DNA from: Bryobacterales bacterium
GTDB taxonomy: Bacteria; Acidobacteriota; Terriglobia; Bryobacterales; UBA6623
Assembly: GCA_028819575.1 (NCBI GenBank)
Contig: JAPPLB010000071.1
Coordinates: 1-42,134 of the forward strand
Direction: 5' to 3'
Length of the DNA stretch: 42,134 bases
The translations under genes were made by a program, and so were the position numbers. Position 1 is the first letter of the stretch; every line of letters starts with the position of its first letter. Positions 1-11,809 of this stretch are shown in pieces. Below the pieces are notes generated by a model. That model was not told the origin of the DNA and searched no databases. It worked only from the letters and a program-made list of their open reading frames with translations.

Positions 1-53
1 TCATGGCGGTCGTATCGCGTGCTTCGACCGTTGGGTGGTGAGAAATGCAGGCT
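1..53 (+). mobile_element. Right end of 180-bp inverted-repeat element, copy 1 (cut by window edge)
   Basis: These bases match 12728-12780 with only a few substitutions and end in the same terminal sequence, GTGGTGAGAAATGCAGGCT, which is the inverted form of the left end seen at 12601 and 19729. Only the right part lies inside the window. The element sits downstream of the RDD protein gene, which is on the opposite strand. Confidence 0.8.
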
Positions 54-229
54 ATTCCCGTCCAGGGCGCTTCCCAGGGTTCCCCGCAGGCTACTCGAAC
101 TGCAGCCTTTGCAATGCTCTTGAGGCGTTCACCGAAGTAGACTACGAACTCTTCAATCTGACGAACATGAACGACTCCGATACCTGGATTCGCAGTACGG
201 ATTCCTGATCGGTTCGTTGTAAGACGACT

Positions 230-1336
230 TCAATGCGTATTCCCATTGGTCGATGATTTCAGGGAATCTTCGTGCCGCTCCCTGGTGTTGTCTTGTCGAA
301 GAGAGGTCTGACTTGCTGCTCGAGACTGCGTTCTTGACTGGACAGAGCCAACCAGGCTCGTGACCGGCGGAAGAGAGGGTGGGAAAGGCTCGTCCGTTAC
401 GTACGTCTGCGACATGCGGTCGTGCCAAGTGAGCTTCTCTTCGTCCGCCAGCGCCCATAGGAAGCCCAGCCCGGCGGCGCAGCAACTGAGGATGGTGCCC
501 ACCGCACGCCCCCACTTTTGCAAGTCGCTCGGCGCCTGACCGTCGACGCTCACAATCCGTAGTCGCATCCAAGTCATGCCCGCGGTTTCTCCTACGTAGC
601 GCAGATAGAAGATCCAATAGAAGAAAAGGATCCCGACGAAAACGAACCCTAGTGTTCGAAAGCTCTCCACGTCTGTCCCGAGGCTGTCTCCCAGGTTGTG
701 GAAGACGCCCAGGAAAACGCCCAGGGCAACCACAGCGACTGCCACGTCCATCACACCGGCGATGAACCTTGCTCGCATCGGAGCGGTTCCCGGTACCCTC
801 TCAGATTGGGCTGAGACCTCGGGCAGAGACGTTTCCAGTGGAACCTCTTCTCGTGGCTCCTCCCCGGTGAGGTCTTCTTGACCCGGCTTGGTGCGCGCCA
901 GCGGAGGAAGCTTGGGGCCGGGCAGATCTGTTTCTTGTCCACTTTGAAGCACGCTGGCTGTCGAGGCCCTCGATCCGGTATCGGTCTCAGAAGCGTCGTC
1001 TGGCCCACTCAGCGGCTGAAAGGTGATGACCTGGCTGTTGTGTCGAGCGGCCGGGCTCACTGTTTCAGCACCGCTCGTCGCTGGAACCGGTACTGCTTGA
1101 CGCGCCTTCGGGCGGTTTCGGTAGGCATCGAGTTGGGAGTCGAGTTGCCTCTTCCTGGAAGGAAGCGGTGGCATCTCGCTTCGGTTGCCACGGCTTAAAG
1201 GCGGCAACACGAAAGAGGAGGAAACCGCTGGCAACCGCCTCCCATCTTCGCGGGAAGACCGCTCGGGCCTCCTGCCGCAGCGGGAGCAACGCGTCTCATC
1301 CTCCGCATTCCAAAAACCACAGTGGTTACACAGCAT
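230..1336 (-). CDS. Zinc-ribbon and RDD-domain membrane protein
   Basis: The 368-residue protein starts with a zinc-ribbon knuckle pair (C3-x2-C6 and C17-x2-C20). A long polar, low-complexity linker runs to about residue 185 and a C-terminal RDD domain follows. The RDD domain shows the family's features: an Arg/Asp-containing first helix (RARFIAGVMDVAVAV), a second hydrophobic segment ending in the GMTWMRLRIV motif, and a final segment followed by LTWHDRMSQTYV. About three membrane segments are visible. RDD proteins are poorly characterised; some are linked to ion transport. The ribbon-plus-RDD fusion suggests a soluble N-terminal sensing or interaction module on a membrane anchor, which is inference. 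The gene stands alone, faces away from the atp operon and has no clear Shine-Dalgarno sequence. Confidence 0.85.
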   Translation of the reverse strand: MLCNHCGFWNAEDETRCSRCGRRPERSSREDGRRLPAVSSSFVLPPLSRGNRSEMPPLPSRKRQLDSQLDAYRNRPKARQAVPVPATSGAETVSPAARHNSQVITFQPLSGPDDASETDTGSRASTASVLQSGQETDLPGPKLPPLARTKPGQEDLTGEEPREEVPLETSLPEVSAQSERVPGTAPMRARFIAGVMDVAVAVVALGVFLGVFHNLGDSLGTDVESFRTLGFVFVGILFFYWIFYLRYVGETAGMTWMRLRIVSVDGQAPSDLQKWGRAVGTILSCCAAGLGFLWALADEEKLTWHDRMSQTYVTDEPFPPSLPPVTSLVGSVQSRTQSRAASQTSLRQDNTRERHEDSLKSSTNGNTH

Positions 1337-1357
1337 CGTCGGTACGGGCTGGCCGGT

Positions 1358-1380
1358 GTGCCTCAGTGGCGGAGAGGCAC
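1358..1380 (-). promoter_or_regulatory. Hairpin in the 5' leader of the RDD gene
   Basis: GTGCCTC and GAGGCAC form a perfect 7-bp stem around a 9-nt loop, ending about 20 nt upstream of the RDD start codon. It could act in the mRNA leader. There is no T-run, so it is not an obvious terminator. Confidence 0.35.
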
Positions 1381-1565
1381 TTGCAAGCTTGGGTCAATCT
1401 TGTTTTAAACATTTTACCCTAGTTCTGTTTGCAACATCACGTTTCTGTGTCGTTGCAAGTTTTTTTACTCATACCCTTCACATCCGGCTCGCGCCGTTTG
1501 GTACCGGTGCAGTGTGAGAAGTTGCCCTGGTGATCCGGGGAGAACGTTTCCCTTCGGGAAAAGGT

Positions 1566-1590
1566 ACTGAAGCCCTTCAGTCTTTTTTTT
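1566..1590 (+). terminator. Rho-independent terminator-like hairpin
   Basis: A 6-bp stem (ACTGAA/TTCAGT) with a GCCC loop is followed by C and eight T residues. No gene lies upstream on this strand in the window, so it would end an unidentified small transcript. Confidence 0.45.
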
Positions 1591-1711
1591 CGCCCCGGAC
1601 TGCCTGGCATGAAGACAGCGAGGCGGGAACCCTGACCCTCGCGAAGAACAATGCGGAGAAAAATCGAGGAGGTGACTTCGAGCCCATACGTCCTTGAGAA
1701 GGACTGCGTTT

Positions 1712-1758
1712 CTCTTATGTGGGAAGGCGTTTATGTGGGAAGGCGAAGTGTATAAGAG
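1712..1758 (+). repeat. Two 15-bp tandem repeats within an inverted repeat
   Basis: TTATGTGGGAAGGCG occurs at 1715-1729 and 1731-1745 (period 16). The pair is bracketed by CTCTTAT and ATAAGAG, which can close a stem over both units. Confidence 0.6.
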
Positions 1759-2177
1759 GGCCGACAGGATGAGCCGTGAGCCGCCGCGCCATCAACAAGG
1801 CCTGTAGGGTTTTCACGAACAACGAGTCACGAAACACCTGTCTGCCGACTGCTTGCCGGCAAAGCAGGGACAGGCAGGAGAATCACGGCCTTGATGGCCG
1901 TTCGGCCCGCGGTGGGTGCGCAAGGGTCGCACAACCGGAAGCCGTCGCCGGACCGTCGCGTCCTCCGACAAGTCACGGCTTCGCTTCCCACTATTTCCCG
2001 GTAAAAACATTGGCCTCTCCCCCTGAGCCGGTGTCATAGAAACGTCAGCCTTTCTTGGTCGTCCTCACGATGAGTGCCGCTCGTCGGCCTGCTCCCGCTG
2101 AGGCGAAGAGCGCAAGAGGAACTCATGCTGAGAACAGGTAACTTTCTACATCGCGTTGACAGGCTCGAAACGTTTGG

Positions 2178-2206
2178 TTGACTGCTATTTCCCCCTGTGA
2201 TAACTT
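2178..2206 (+). promoter_or_regulatory. Candidate sigma-70 promoter of the atp operon
   Basis: TTGACT (2178-2183) is followed by a 17-nt spacer and TAACTT (2201-2206), about 130 nt upstream of atpH. The -35 matches well and the -10 is weak. A second TTGACA lies at 2156-2161 without a convincing -10. Confidence 0.35.
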
Positions 2207-2333
2207 GATGATTTCTAAGGCTCTTTGCTCCACGAAACAGCGCTCCCTCCACCCTCCCGCACTCGAAAACTTCAAGTCTGAGCATGCGCGGTGCGTCGAA
2301 CCGCTTTGGAGCAGGTCTTTGTGAAAGCCCTGT

Positions 2334-2885
2334 ATGGCGCTTGCAATTGCGAACAGGTATGTGATGGCGCTGGCCGAAGTTCTTGGCAGGCCCGACTCCC
2401 CCCTACAGCCTGAAACTGCTCTGCAACAGCTTGAGGACTTTCGCTTATTGATCGACGGGTCGGATGAGTTGAGAAATGTCTTGGTTTCCCCGGCGGTGGA
2501 CTCCGCCAAGAAGCGAGAGATTGTCCGTGAACTCGGTAGACGCATCGGAATCGCCGAGCCGGTACGCAACTTCCTCTACATCGTGATGAACCACAAGCGC
2601 GTAGAGTTGCTCGCAACGATGATCTCGGTGTTCCGGACATTGCTGGACAACCGGTTGGGCATCGCTCGTATCGAGGTGACTTCAGCGGAGTCGATGGACG
2701 CAACCCTGCGGCAGTCGTTGCTGAACAGTTTTGGCCGTGTCACCGGCCGGCAGGTGCGTGCCCGGTTCCATGAAGATCCCGAGTTGCTCGGCGGAGCCGT
2801 CGTCCGGCACGGCTCAACGGTTTACGATGGTTCGCTGCGCACACAGCTGAACGCGCTCGACCAGGTACTCACCGGAAATCGGTAA
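2334..2885 (+). CDS. atpH: ATP synthase F1 subunit delta
   Basis: This 183-residue protein is the OSCP/delta subunit, the stalk protein joining the F1 head to the peripheral b subunits of F0. The N-terminal helical domain (ANRYVMALAEV, then VLVSPAVDSAKKREIV) and the C-terminal segment (ELLGGAVVRHGSTVYDGSL) are typical, and the length is normal. It is the first gene of atpHAGDC and ends 6 nt before atpA. Elsewhere atpH is often preceded by F0 genes; here only non-coding DNA lies upstream, so this looks like a separate F1 operon. Confidence 0.95.
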   Translation: MALAIANRYVMALAEVLGRPDSPLQPETALQQLEDFRLLIDGSDELRNVLVSPAVDSAKKREIVRELGRRIGIAEPVRNFLYIVMNHKRVELLATMISVFRTLLDNRLGIARIEVTSAESMDATLRQSLLNSFGRVTGRQVRARFHEDPELLGGAVVRHGSTVYDGSLRTQLNALDQVLTGNR

Positions 2886-4433
<1,548 letters not shown>

Positions 4434-4434
4434 C

Positions 4435-6785
<2,351 letters not shown>

Positions 6786-6788
6786 ACT

Positions 6789-7202
6789 ATGGCAGGCAAG
6801 CTCAATCTGGAAGTCGCCGTTCCGGAACGGCAGCTCGTCAACGAGGAAGTCGACGAAGTCCAGGCGCCCGCCGCCACCGGCTATCTTGGCGTTTTGCCGG
6901 GCCACGCACCGCTCTTGAGTGAACTCCAGGTCGGCGTGCTCTCGTTTCGAGTCGGGGACAAAATACGCGCTATGGCGCTTGACGGTGGAGTCATGGAAGT
7001 CCTTCCTGCCCAGGTTCGCGTACTCGCTGACGAGGCTCAATGGGGAGAAGAGGTTGACATCGACAAAGAGAGCCGGACTCGGGACGAAGTACAGGAGCGG
7101 TTGCGAGAGCGCACGGAGTCTGTTGATTTCGACCGGGAACGTCTCGTGCTGGCTCGAGCGCAAGCGAGGTTGGAGGCACACGCCCGCGCCCGCGCGAGTT
7201 GA
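6789..7202 (+). CDS. atpC: ATP synthase F1 subunit epsilon
   Basis: This 137-residue protein is the epsilon subunit, which binds gamma and the c-ring and can inhibit ATP hydrolysis. The N-terminal beta-sandwich (LNLEVAVPERQLVNEEVDEV, then GYLGVLPGHAPLLSEL) is typical, and two C-terminal helices rich in Arg and Glu follow. It is the last recognisable gene of the F1 operon. No strong terminator follows; the next reading frame starts 86 nt downstream. Confidence 0.95.
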   Translation: MAGKLNLEVAVPERQLVNEEVDEVQAPAATGYLGVLPGHAPLLSELQVGVLSFRVGDKIRAMALDGGVMEVLPAQVRVLADEAQWGEEVDIDKESRTRDEVQERLRERTESVDFDRERLVLARAQARLEAHARARAS

Positions 7203-7288
7203 TCGAATCCTCCCCACTCGGGTTCGTCCTGCCCGTTTCTGCGGGGCCATCGCTCGATTCGGCAACCGCTAGACTAGGAAAGTTTGAC

Positions 7289-7378
7289 ATGGGTGCAGGC
7301 CTTCAGGAGGTTCTGCAGGAAATCCTGCCCTTTGCTCGCAACGATGTGCTCCAACAGGGAATGGGGATCAAGGAATGA
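7289..7378 (+). CDS. 29-residue ORF overlapping the EF-G paralog start
   Basis: An ATG at 7289, preceded by AGGAA about 8 nt upstream, opens a 29-codon frame. The peptide is leucine- and glutamine-rich (LQEVLQEILPFARNDVLQQG) and could form an amphipathic helix. Its TGA overlaps the ATG of the next gene as ATGA, an arrangement typical of translational coupling. I recognise no family. It could be a coupling or leader peptide, or a real small protein; chance is also possible at this length. Confidence 0.4.
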   Translation: MGAGLQEVLQEILPFARNDVLQQGMGIKE

Positions 7379-9462
7379 AAGTTTACCAGGGAGACGATGT
7401 TCGCAATATTGGCATCGTCGGGCACGGAGACTGCGGAAAGACAAGCGCACTTGCAGCTTTTCTTTATACGGCGGGATCGACGAATCGTTTCACGAAGGTC
7501 GATGAAGGCAATACAGTCACTGACTTCGACGAAGAGGAGATAAACCGCAAAGTTACTATCACCTCGTCGTTGGCCTACTTGGAGTGGAACAACATCAAGA
7601 TCAATTTCGTCGACACGCCGGGTTACAACATCTTCATCAACGACGCAAAAGGAGTCCTTCTAGCTGCGGATACGGCGCTGGTCGTAGTAGACGGCGTATC
7701 AGGCGTCGAGGTTCAGACCGAAAAGGTGTGGGGCTTCGCCGACGACTATGGTCTCAGCCGGATTCTTCTGGTCAACAAACTTGACAAAGAGCGGGCCGAC
7801 TTCAGTCAAACTCTGAAGAACATTCAAGAAGTACTCGACCGCAAGGCCGTGGCAGTGCATCTGCCGATCGGCTCGGAGAAGAACTTCCAAGGCGTCGTGG
7901 ACCTGATCAACGAGAAGGCTTACATCTATGAAAGGGATGGAGGAGGCAAGGGAAGAGAGACGGACATACCGGCCGACCTGGCTTCCGACGTCGAATCGGC
8001 TCGCGAAAGTCTGATGGAAGCCGTCGCCGAATGCGATGACGATCTCCTGAACGAGTACCTCGAGAACATGACCCTGCCCCCGGAAAAGATATGCTCCGGT
8101 CTGATCAAGGGCATTTCCGAGCAACAGATCTTCCCGGTCGTCTGCGCCTCGGCGGTTCACAACATCGGATCCGACGCGGTGCTCGATTTCCTGCGAGCCT
8201 TCGCGCCTGCCCCCACTGCGCGCGGCGTATACAAGGCAGAAGGGGATGCAAGCCGGTCTGTTTCCGATGGTGAACCTCAGTCGATGTTCGTATACAAGAC
8301 CGTTGCGGACGCCTTCGCCGGGCGCGTCAGCTACTTCAAAGTCGTTTCCGGCGTTCTGCGGAACGACGACAACGTGTACAACTACGACCGCGGATCTTCC
8401 GAGCGTTTCTCGCGCATCAGCCTCGTCTTTGGCAAGGAACTCAAGCCCGTCACTGCGGTCCACGCCGGTGATCTTGCCGCTGTCGCTAAGCTCAAGAACA
8501 CCCTGACGGGTGACACACTCGGCGACAAGGCCCATCCGATCGCCTATCCGAAAGCGGTGATGCCGGTACCCGCTATCGCCTACGCGATTGAACCGAAGAC
8601 TCGCAACGATGAAGACCGCCTCGGCACGTCGATACATCGAATCCTTGAGGAAGATCCCTCGCTCAACTTCTACCGCGATCCTCAGACCAAAGAGTTTCTG
8701 CTCGCCGGCAACGGACAGCAGCACTTGGAAATCGTCGTCAGCAAACTGAAGAAGCGATATCAGGTCGAGGTCGAGCTTCATGCTCCGAAGATCCCTTATC
8801 GCGAGACGATCCGCGGCAGTGCCGATGTCCAGGGCAGGCACAAGAAGCAGACTGGCGGTCACGGTCAGTTTGGCGACTGCAAAATCAAGGTGGGGCCGCT
8901 CGAGCGAGGTAAGAGTTTTGAGTTCTCGAACGAGATCTTCGGAGGCGCTATCCCGAAGACCTACATCCCTGCCGTTGAGAAAGGCATCCTCGAAGCAGCC
9001 GAGAAAGGTTTCCTGGCCGGATATCCGGTCGTCGATTTCAAGGTAGTCCTGTACGACGGCTCCTATCACGAAGTCGACTCCTCGGAGTTGGCCTTCAAGC
9101 TCGCCGGCCGTAAAGCATTCCGTGTGGCGATGGAGAAGGCTAAACCTGCCTTGCTCGAGCCGATTATGAAAGTCGAGATCGTCGCGCCGATGGACTGCGC
9201 AGGTGACCTGATGGGCGACCTTAACGGACGCCGGGGCCGCATTCAAGGGATGGAGACGCGCGGCGGAAACCAGATCGTTCGCGCCGAAGTACCCATGGCT
9301 GAGATGCTCACCTACGCCAACGACCTCACCTCGATGACCCAAGGCCGTGGCTCGTTCACCATGGAAACAGGTCACTACGATTTCGTGCCCAGCCAACTTT
9401 CCAGCAAGATCATCTCCGCCGCCAAGGCCGAACGCGGCGGAGCTGAAGAAGACGAAGACTAA
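7375..9462 (+). CDS. Elongation factor G paralog (EF-G-2 type)
   Basis: This 695-residue translational GTPase has all five EF-G domains. The P-loop is GHGDCGKT (residues 16-23), G3 is DTPGY (80-84) and G4 is NKLD (134-137). Canonical EF-G has DTPGH with a catalytic histidine and HIDAGKT in the P-loop. The tyrosine at the histidine position and the modified P-loop match the EF-G-2 paralog group, such as the second EF-G of Thermus thermophilus. The role of these paralogs is not well settled, and a standard fusA is probably elsewhere. AAGGA lies directly before the ATG, which overlaps the 29-codon ORF. Confidence 0.9.
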   Translation: MKVYQGDDVRNIGIVGHGDCGKTSALAAFLYTAGSTNRFTKVDEGNTVTDFDEEEINRKVTITSSLAYLEWNNIKINFVDTPGYNIFINDAKGVLLAADTALVVVDGVSGVEVQTEKVWGFADDYGLSRILLVNKLDKERADFSQTLKNIQEVLDRKAVAVHLPIGSEKNFQGVVDLINEKAYIYERDGGGKGRETDIPADLASDVESARESLMEAVAECDDDLLNEYLENMTLPPEKICSGLIKGISEQQIFPVVCASAVHNIGSDAVLDFLRAFAPAPTARGVYKAEGDASRSVSDGEPQSMFVYKTVADAFAGRVSYFKVVSGVLRNDDNVYNYDRGSSERFSRISLVFGKELKPVTAVHAGDLAAVAKLKNTLTGDTLGDKAHPIAYPKAVMPVPAIAYAIEPKTRNDEDRLGTSIHRILEEDPSLNFYRDPQTKEFLLAGNGQQHLEIVVSKLKKRYQVEVELHAPKIPYRETIRGSADVQGRHKKQTGGHGQFGDCKIKVGPLERGKSFEFSNEIFGGAIPKTYIPAVEKGILEAAEKGFLAGYPVVDFKVVLYDGSYHEVDSSELAFKLAGRKAFRVAMEKAKPALLEPIMKVEIVAPMDCAGDLMGDLNGRRGRIQGMETRGGNQIVRAEVPMAEMLTYANDLTSMTQGRGSFTMETGHYDFVPSQLSSKIISAAKAERGGAEEDED

Positions 9463-9569
9463 CGAATCCTCCGGGTGGGGACTGCGTGGCGCTCCCGCTA
9501 CACTGAGGACTTGCAAGGCTGACAACAGCCGCGGACACAACTCGCGGAGCATGCTCGGACGTCTTGTGA

Positions 9570-11207
9570 ATGAACCCGGGCATCACCAAGACTCCGTTTC
9601 GGAAACCCGCTTTGAACATCCTGATCGCTGATGCCGTTGCTCCTACTGCTCTGGAAGTCTTGTGCGCCGAACCGGGATGGAACGTTACGGCCTCAAACCC
9701 CAAAGAGTTCCACGCGCACCTGCCCGATGCTCATGCACTATTGATTCGCAGCGGTGCGCGGGTGACCGCCGAGATGCTGCAGCGGGCGCCCAAACTACGG
9801 GTCATCGGACGCGCTGGCGTCGGCATCGACAATGTCGATGTCGATGCCGCTACTGCCGCTGGTGTCCTTGTAATGAACACACCTGGCGGTAACGCTATCT
9901 CCGTTGCCGAGCACACTCTGGCATTGATGCTTGCCTCCGCCCGCTCCATCCCGGCAGCATCTGATTCCACCAAATCCGGCAAATGGGAGAAAAAGAAGTT
10001 TCTCGGCACTGAATTGAATGGCAAAACGCTCGGGATAATCGGGCTGGGCAACATCGGCCTGCTGGTCGCCCGGCGCGCCCGGCCGTTCGGCATGAGGTTG
10101 CTCGCCCATGATCCCTTCATCAGTGCAGATCTGGCACGGGACCGGGGGGTTGAGATGGTGAGTCTCGATGAGCTCTATGCGCAGAGCGATTACATCAGCC
10201 TGCATCTTTCTCTCAACGAGAAGACACGCAATCTTTTCAACCAAGAGACTTTTGCCAAACTGAAGGACGGTGTCCGTATCATCAACTGCGCCCGTGGGGA
10301 GCTGATCGACGCCGAAGCTTTGCAGCGAGCTATGACGAGTGGCAAAGTCGCCGCGGCGGCCCTCGACGTATTCCCGCAGGAGCCTCCTCCCCCTGACTCG
10401 CCGTTACTCTCCGAAGCGAACGTGATCGCGACGCCTCACATCGGCGGCTCAACGGAGGAAGCGCAGGAAACCGTCGGCATTCGCATCGCCGAGCAGGTTC
10501 GCGACTACCTCAGGAGCGGCGTCGTCCTCAACGCGGTCAACATGCCGTCGATCAACGCCGAGCAGTATGAGCGTATCCGTCCCGACCTGGATCTTGCCGA
10601 ACGCCTGGGCTCGTTCGCGGCGCAGATCGCGTCAGGGCGTCCCGGCCACATCACGCTCATCTATTCGGGCAATCTCGGAAAAACCAGTTCCGGACTGGTT
10701 CGCAACGCAGCTCTTGCGGGCATCCTGAAGCACCATTTGTCGCAGCCCCCCAATCTCATTAATGCCAACCGCATCGCCGAGAAACGCGGCCTCTCCATCA
10801 GCGAAAGCCGCCACGGACGCAGCTACGGTAGCGACTCGCTGACGATTGTCGTGCAAACCGACGAGGGGCGGCATACCGCCGAAGGTACTGTTTTCGCCGA
10901 TGGCTCGCCGCGGTTGATCAGAGTCGACGGTATCTATGTTGAGACGCGCCTGACTGGACACATGATCTTCACGAAGAACATCGACGTGCCAGGTGTCATC
11001 GGCCGGATGGGTACTCTGCTCGGCGAGAACGAGATCAACATCGCCGACTTCTCCCTGGGCCGAGAGGAGAATCATCGATCTGCCGACCAGCGGGCCATTG
11101 CCGTGGCTGTCGTCCGCATCGACGAACTGCTGCCCAATACAGTGCTGCAGAAGCTGCTCAGACTCGAAGCCGTCCGGTACGCGCAGACCATCGAACTCCC
11201 GGAGTAG
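9570..11207 (+). CDS. serA: D-3-phosphoglycerate dehydrogenase (long, ACT-containing form)
   Basis: This 545-residue enzyme oxidises 3-phosphoglycerate with NAD+, the first step of serine synthesis. The NAD-binding motif GLGNIG spans residues 158-163. The catalytic Arg (R242 in NCARGE), Glu (E271 in FPQEP) and His (H290 in TPHIGGST) are all present. The C-terminal part contains the intervening ASB domain and an ACT domain (NIDVPGVIGRMGTLL), usually a serine-binding feedback site. Length fits the long bacterial form. The first 14 residues look poorly conserved, and a TTG at 9612 is an alternative start. Confidence 0.95.
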   Translation: MNPGITKTPFRKPALNILIADAVAPTALEVLCAEPGWNVTASNPKEFHAHLPDAHALLIRSGARVTAEMLQRAPKLRVIGRAGVGIDNVDVDAATAAGVLVMNTPGGNAISVAEHTLALMLASARSIPAASDSTKSGKWEKKKFLGTELNGKTLGIIGLGNIGLLVARRARPFGMRLLAHDPFISADLARDRGVEMVSLDELYAQSDYISLHLSLNEKTRNLFNQETFAKLKDGVRIINCARGELIDAEALQRAMTSGKVAAAALDVFPQEPPPPDSPLLSEANVIATPHIGGSTEEAQETVGIRIAEQVRDYLRSGVVLNAVNMPSINAEQYERIRPDLDLAERLGSFAAQIASGRPGHITLIYSGNLGKTSSGLVRNAALAGILKHHLSQPPNLINANRIAEKRGLSISESRHGRSYGSDSLTIVVQTDEGRHTAEGTVFADGSPRLIRVDGIYVETRLTGHMIFTKNIDVPGVIGRMGTLLGENEINIADFSLGREENHRSADQRAIAVAVVRIDELLPNTVLQKLLRLEAVRYAQTIELPE

Positions 11208-11459
11208 GGCCAGCCAGTGAAACCAGTGAGGTCTTTGCTGGCTGATTTTCTTCTTGGCGGTTTACGGTAAGCATGTGCTTGGTCTCGGGACCAGGACGGT
11301 CTTCAGTGGTTTTACCTCGACTCCGGTTTGTTCACCAGCCGCTTGTTTTTCCAAAACCTTCCCCGGCGATTTCCTGCCGGTGCCGGCAAGACTGTCAGTG
11401 GAACCGTTGATTTCCTTGGTCTATGCTAGAGATACTTTCCACGTAAGGAGCATCCTGCG

Positions 11460-11789
11460 ATGAGAATGTCATCACTGCTACTCCCAGTGCTATTTTTGGC
11501 GACTCCGCTCTTCGCCGGCGAATGGACCGGCTATCTTATGGACACTATGTGCGCTGCCAGCCGTCTCGACAAAGCTTCATCGCACACTACCGAGTGCATG
11601 AAGCGTTGCAAGCAAAGCGGATTCGGGCTTGTCACCCAAGAAGGCAAGTACATCAAGTTCGACGAGCAAGGCAACATCAAGGCACTGAATGAACTCGAGC
11701 GAACGGGTAAGCAGGACGAATTGCTCGTCAAAGTCACTGGTGAGATGAAGGGTGGCATGATCCGAGTCGAATCCGTCGAGACACAGTAG
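11460..11789 (+). CDS. Small secreted protein of unknown function
   Basis: This 109-residue protein begins with a Sec-type signal peptide (LLLPVLFLATPLFA), preceded by AAGGAG with good spacing to the ATG at 11460. The mature part has paired cysteines (MCAASR, ECMKRCKQ) and a C-terminal stretch (LLVKVTGEMKGGMIRVESVE) resembling the small beta-barrel proteins common in Acidobacteriota that start with a G-W/Y-x-x-D-x-x-C motif. The function is unknown. It lies 20 nt upstream of the eIF2B-like gene and may share its transcript. Confidence 0.75.
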   Translation: MRMSSLLLPVLFLATPLFAGEWTGYLMDTMCAASRLDKASSHTTECMKRCKQSGFGLVTQEGKYIKFDEQGNIKALNELERTGKQDELLVKVTGEMKGGMIRVESVETQ

Positions 11790-11809
11790 CTCCGGCCGGG
11801 TCAGATCGG

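Larger units (their letters stand above)
1500..1905 (+). ncRNA. Candidate structured RNA region (unidentified)
   Basis: Successive stem-loops are visible. TTTCCC/GGGAAA lies at 1547-1561. A terminator-like hairpin is at 1566-1590. GTCCTT/AAGGAC is at 1690-1704. CTCTTAT/ATAAGAG (1712-1758) encloses a tandem repeat. A nested hairpin at 1837-1874 has outer arms CCTGTC/GACAGG and inner arms CTGCTT/AAGCAG. ACGGCC/GGCCGT lies at 1885-1901. This density in a non-coding stretch suggests one or more RNAs or leader structures. I cannot assign a family, and the strand is a guess from the T-run. Confidence 0.25.
1337..2333. other. Non-coding region of about 1 kb upstream of the atp operon
   Basis: No reading frame here looks like protein: the translated candidates are low-complexity Arg/Ser/Pro-rich shadows. 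The region contains several clean stem-loops, a short tandem repeat, a terminator-like hairpin with a T-run and a candidate promoter for atpH, listed separately. I compared it by eye with what I remember of 6S RNA, tmRNA, RNase P RNA and SRP RNA and found no convincing signature. Confidence 0.6.

Noticed and set aside
1358..1380. GCCACTG near the RDD start as a cobalamin riboswitch box
   Set aside because: It is the loop of a simple hairpin, and no other conserved B12 riboswitch element is visible.
1500..1905. 6S RNA, tmRNA, RNase P RNA or SRP RNA gene
   Set aside because: None of the conserved sequence signatures I know for these RNAs is present; left as an unidentified structured region.
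1776..2039. 87-codon plus-strand frame before atpH
   Set aside because: It covers two strong hairpins and has no protein-like composition.
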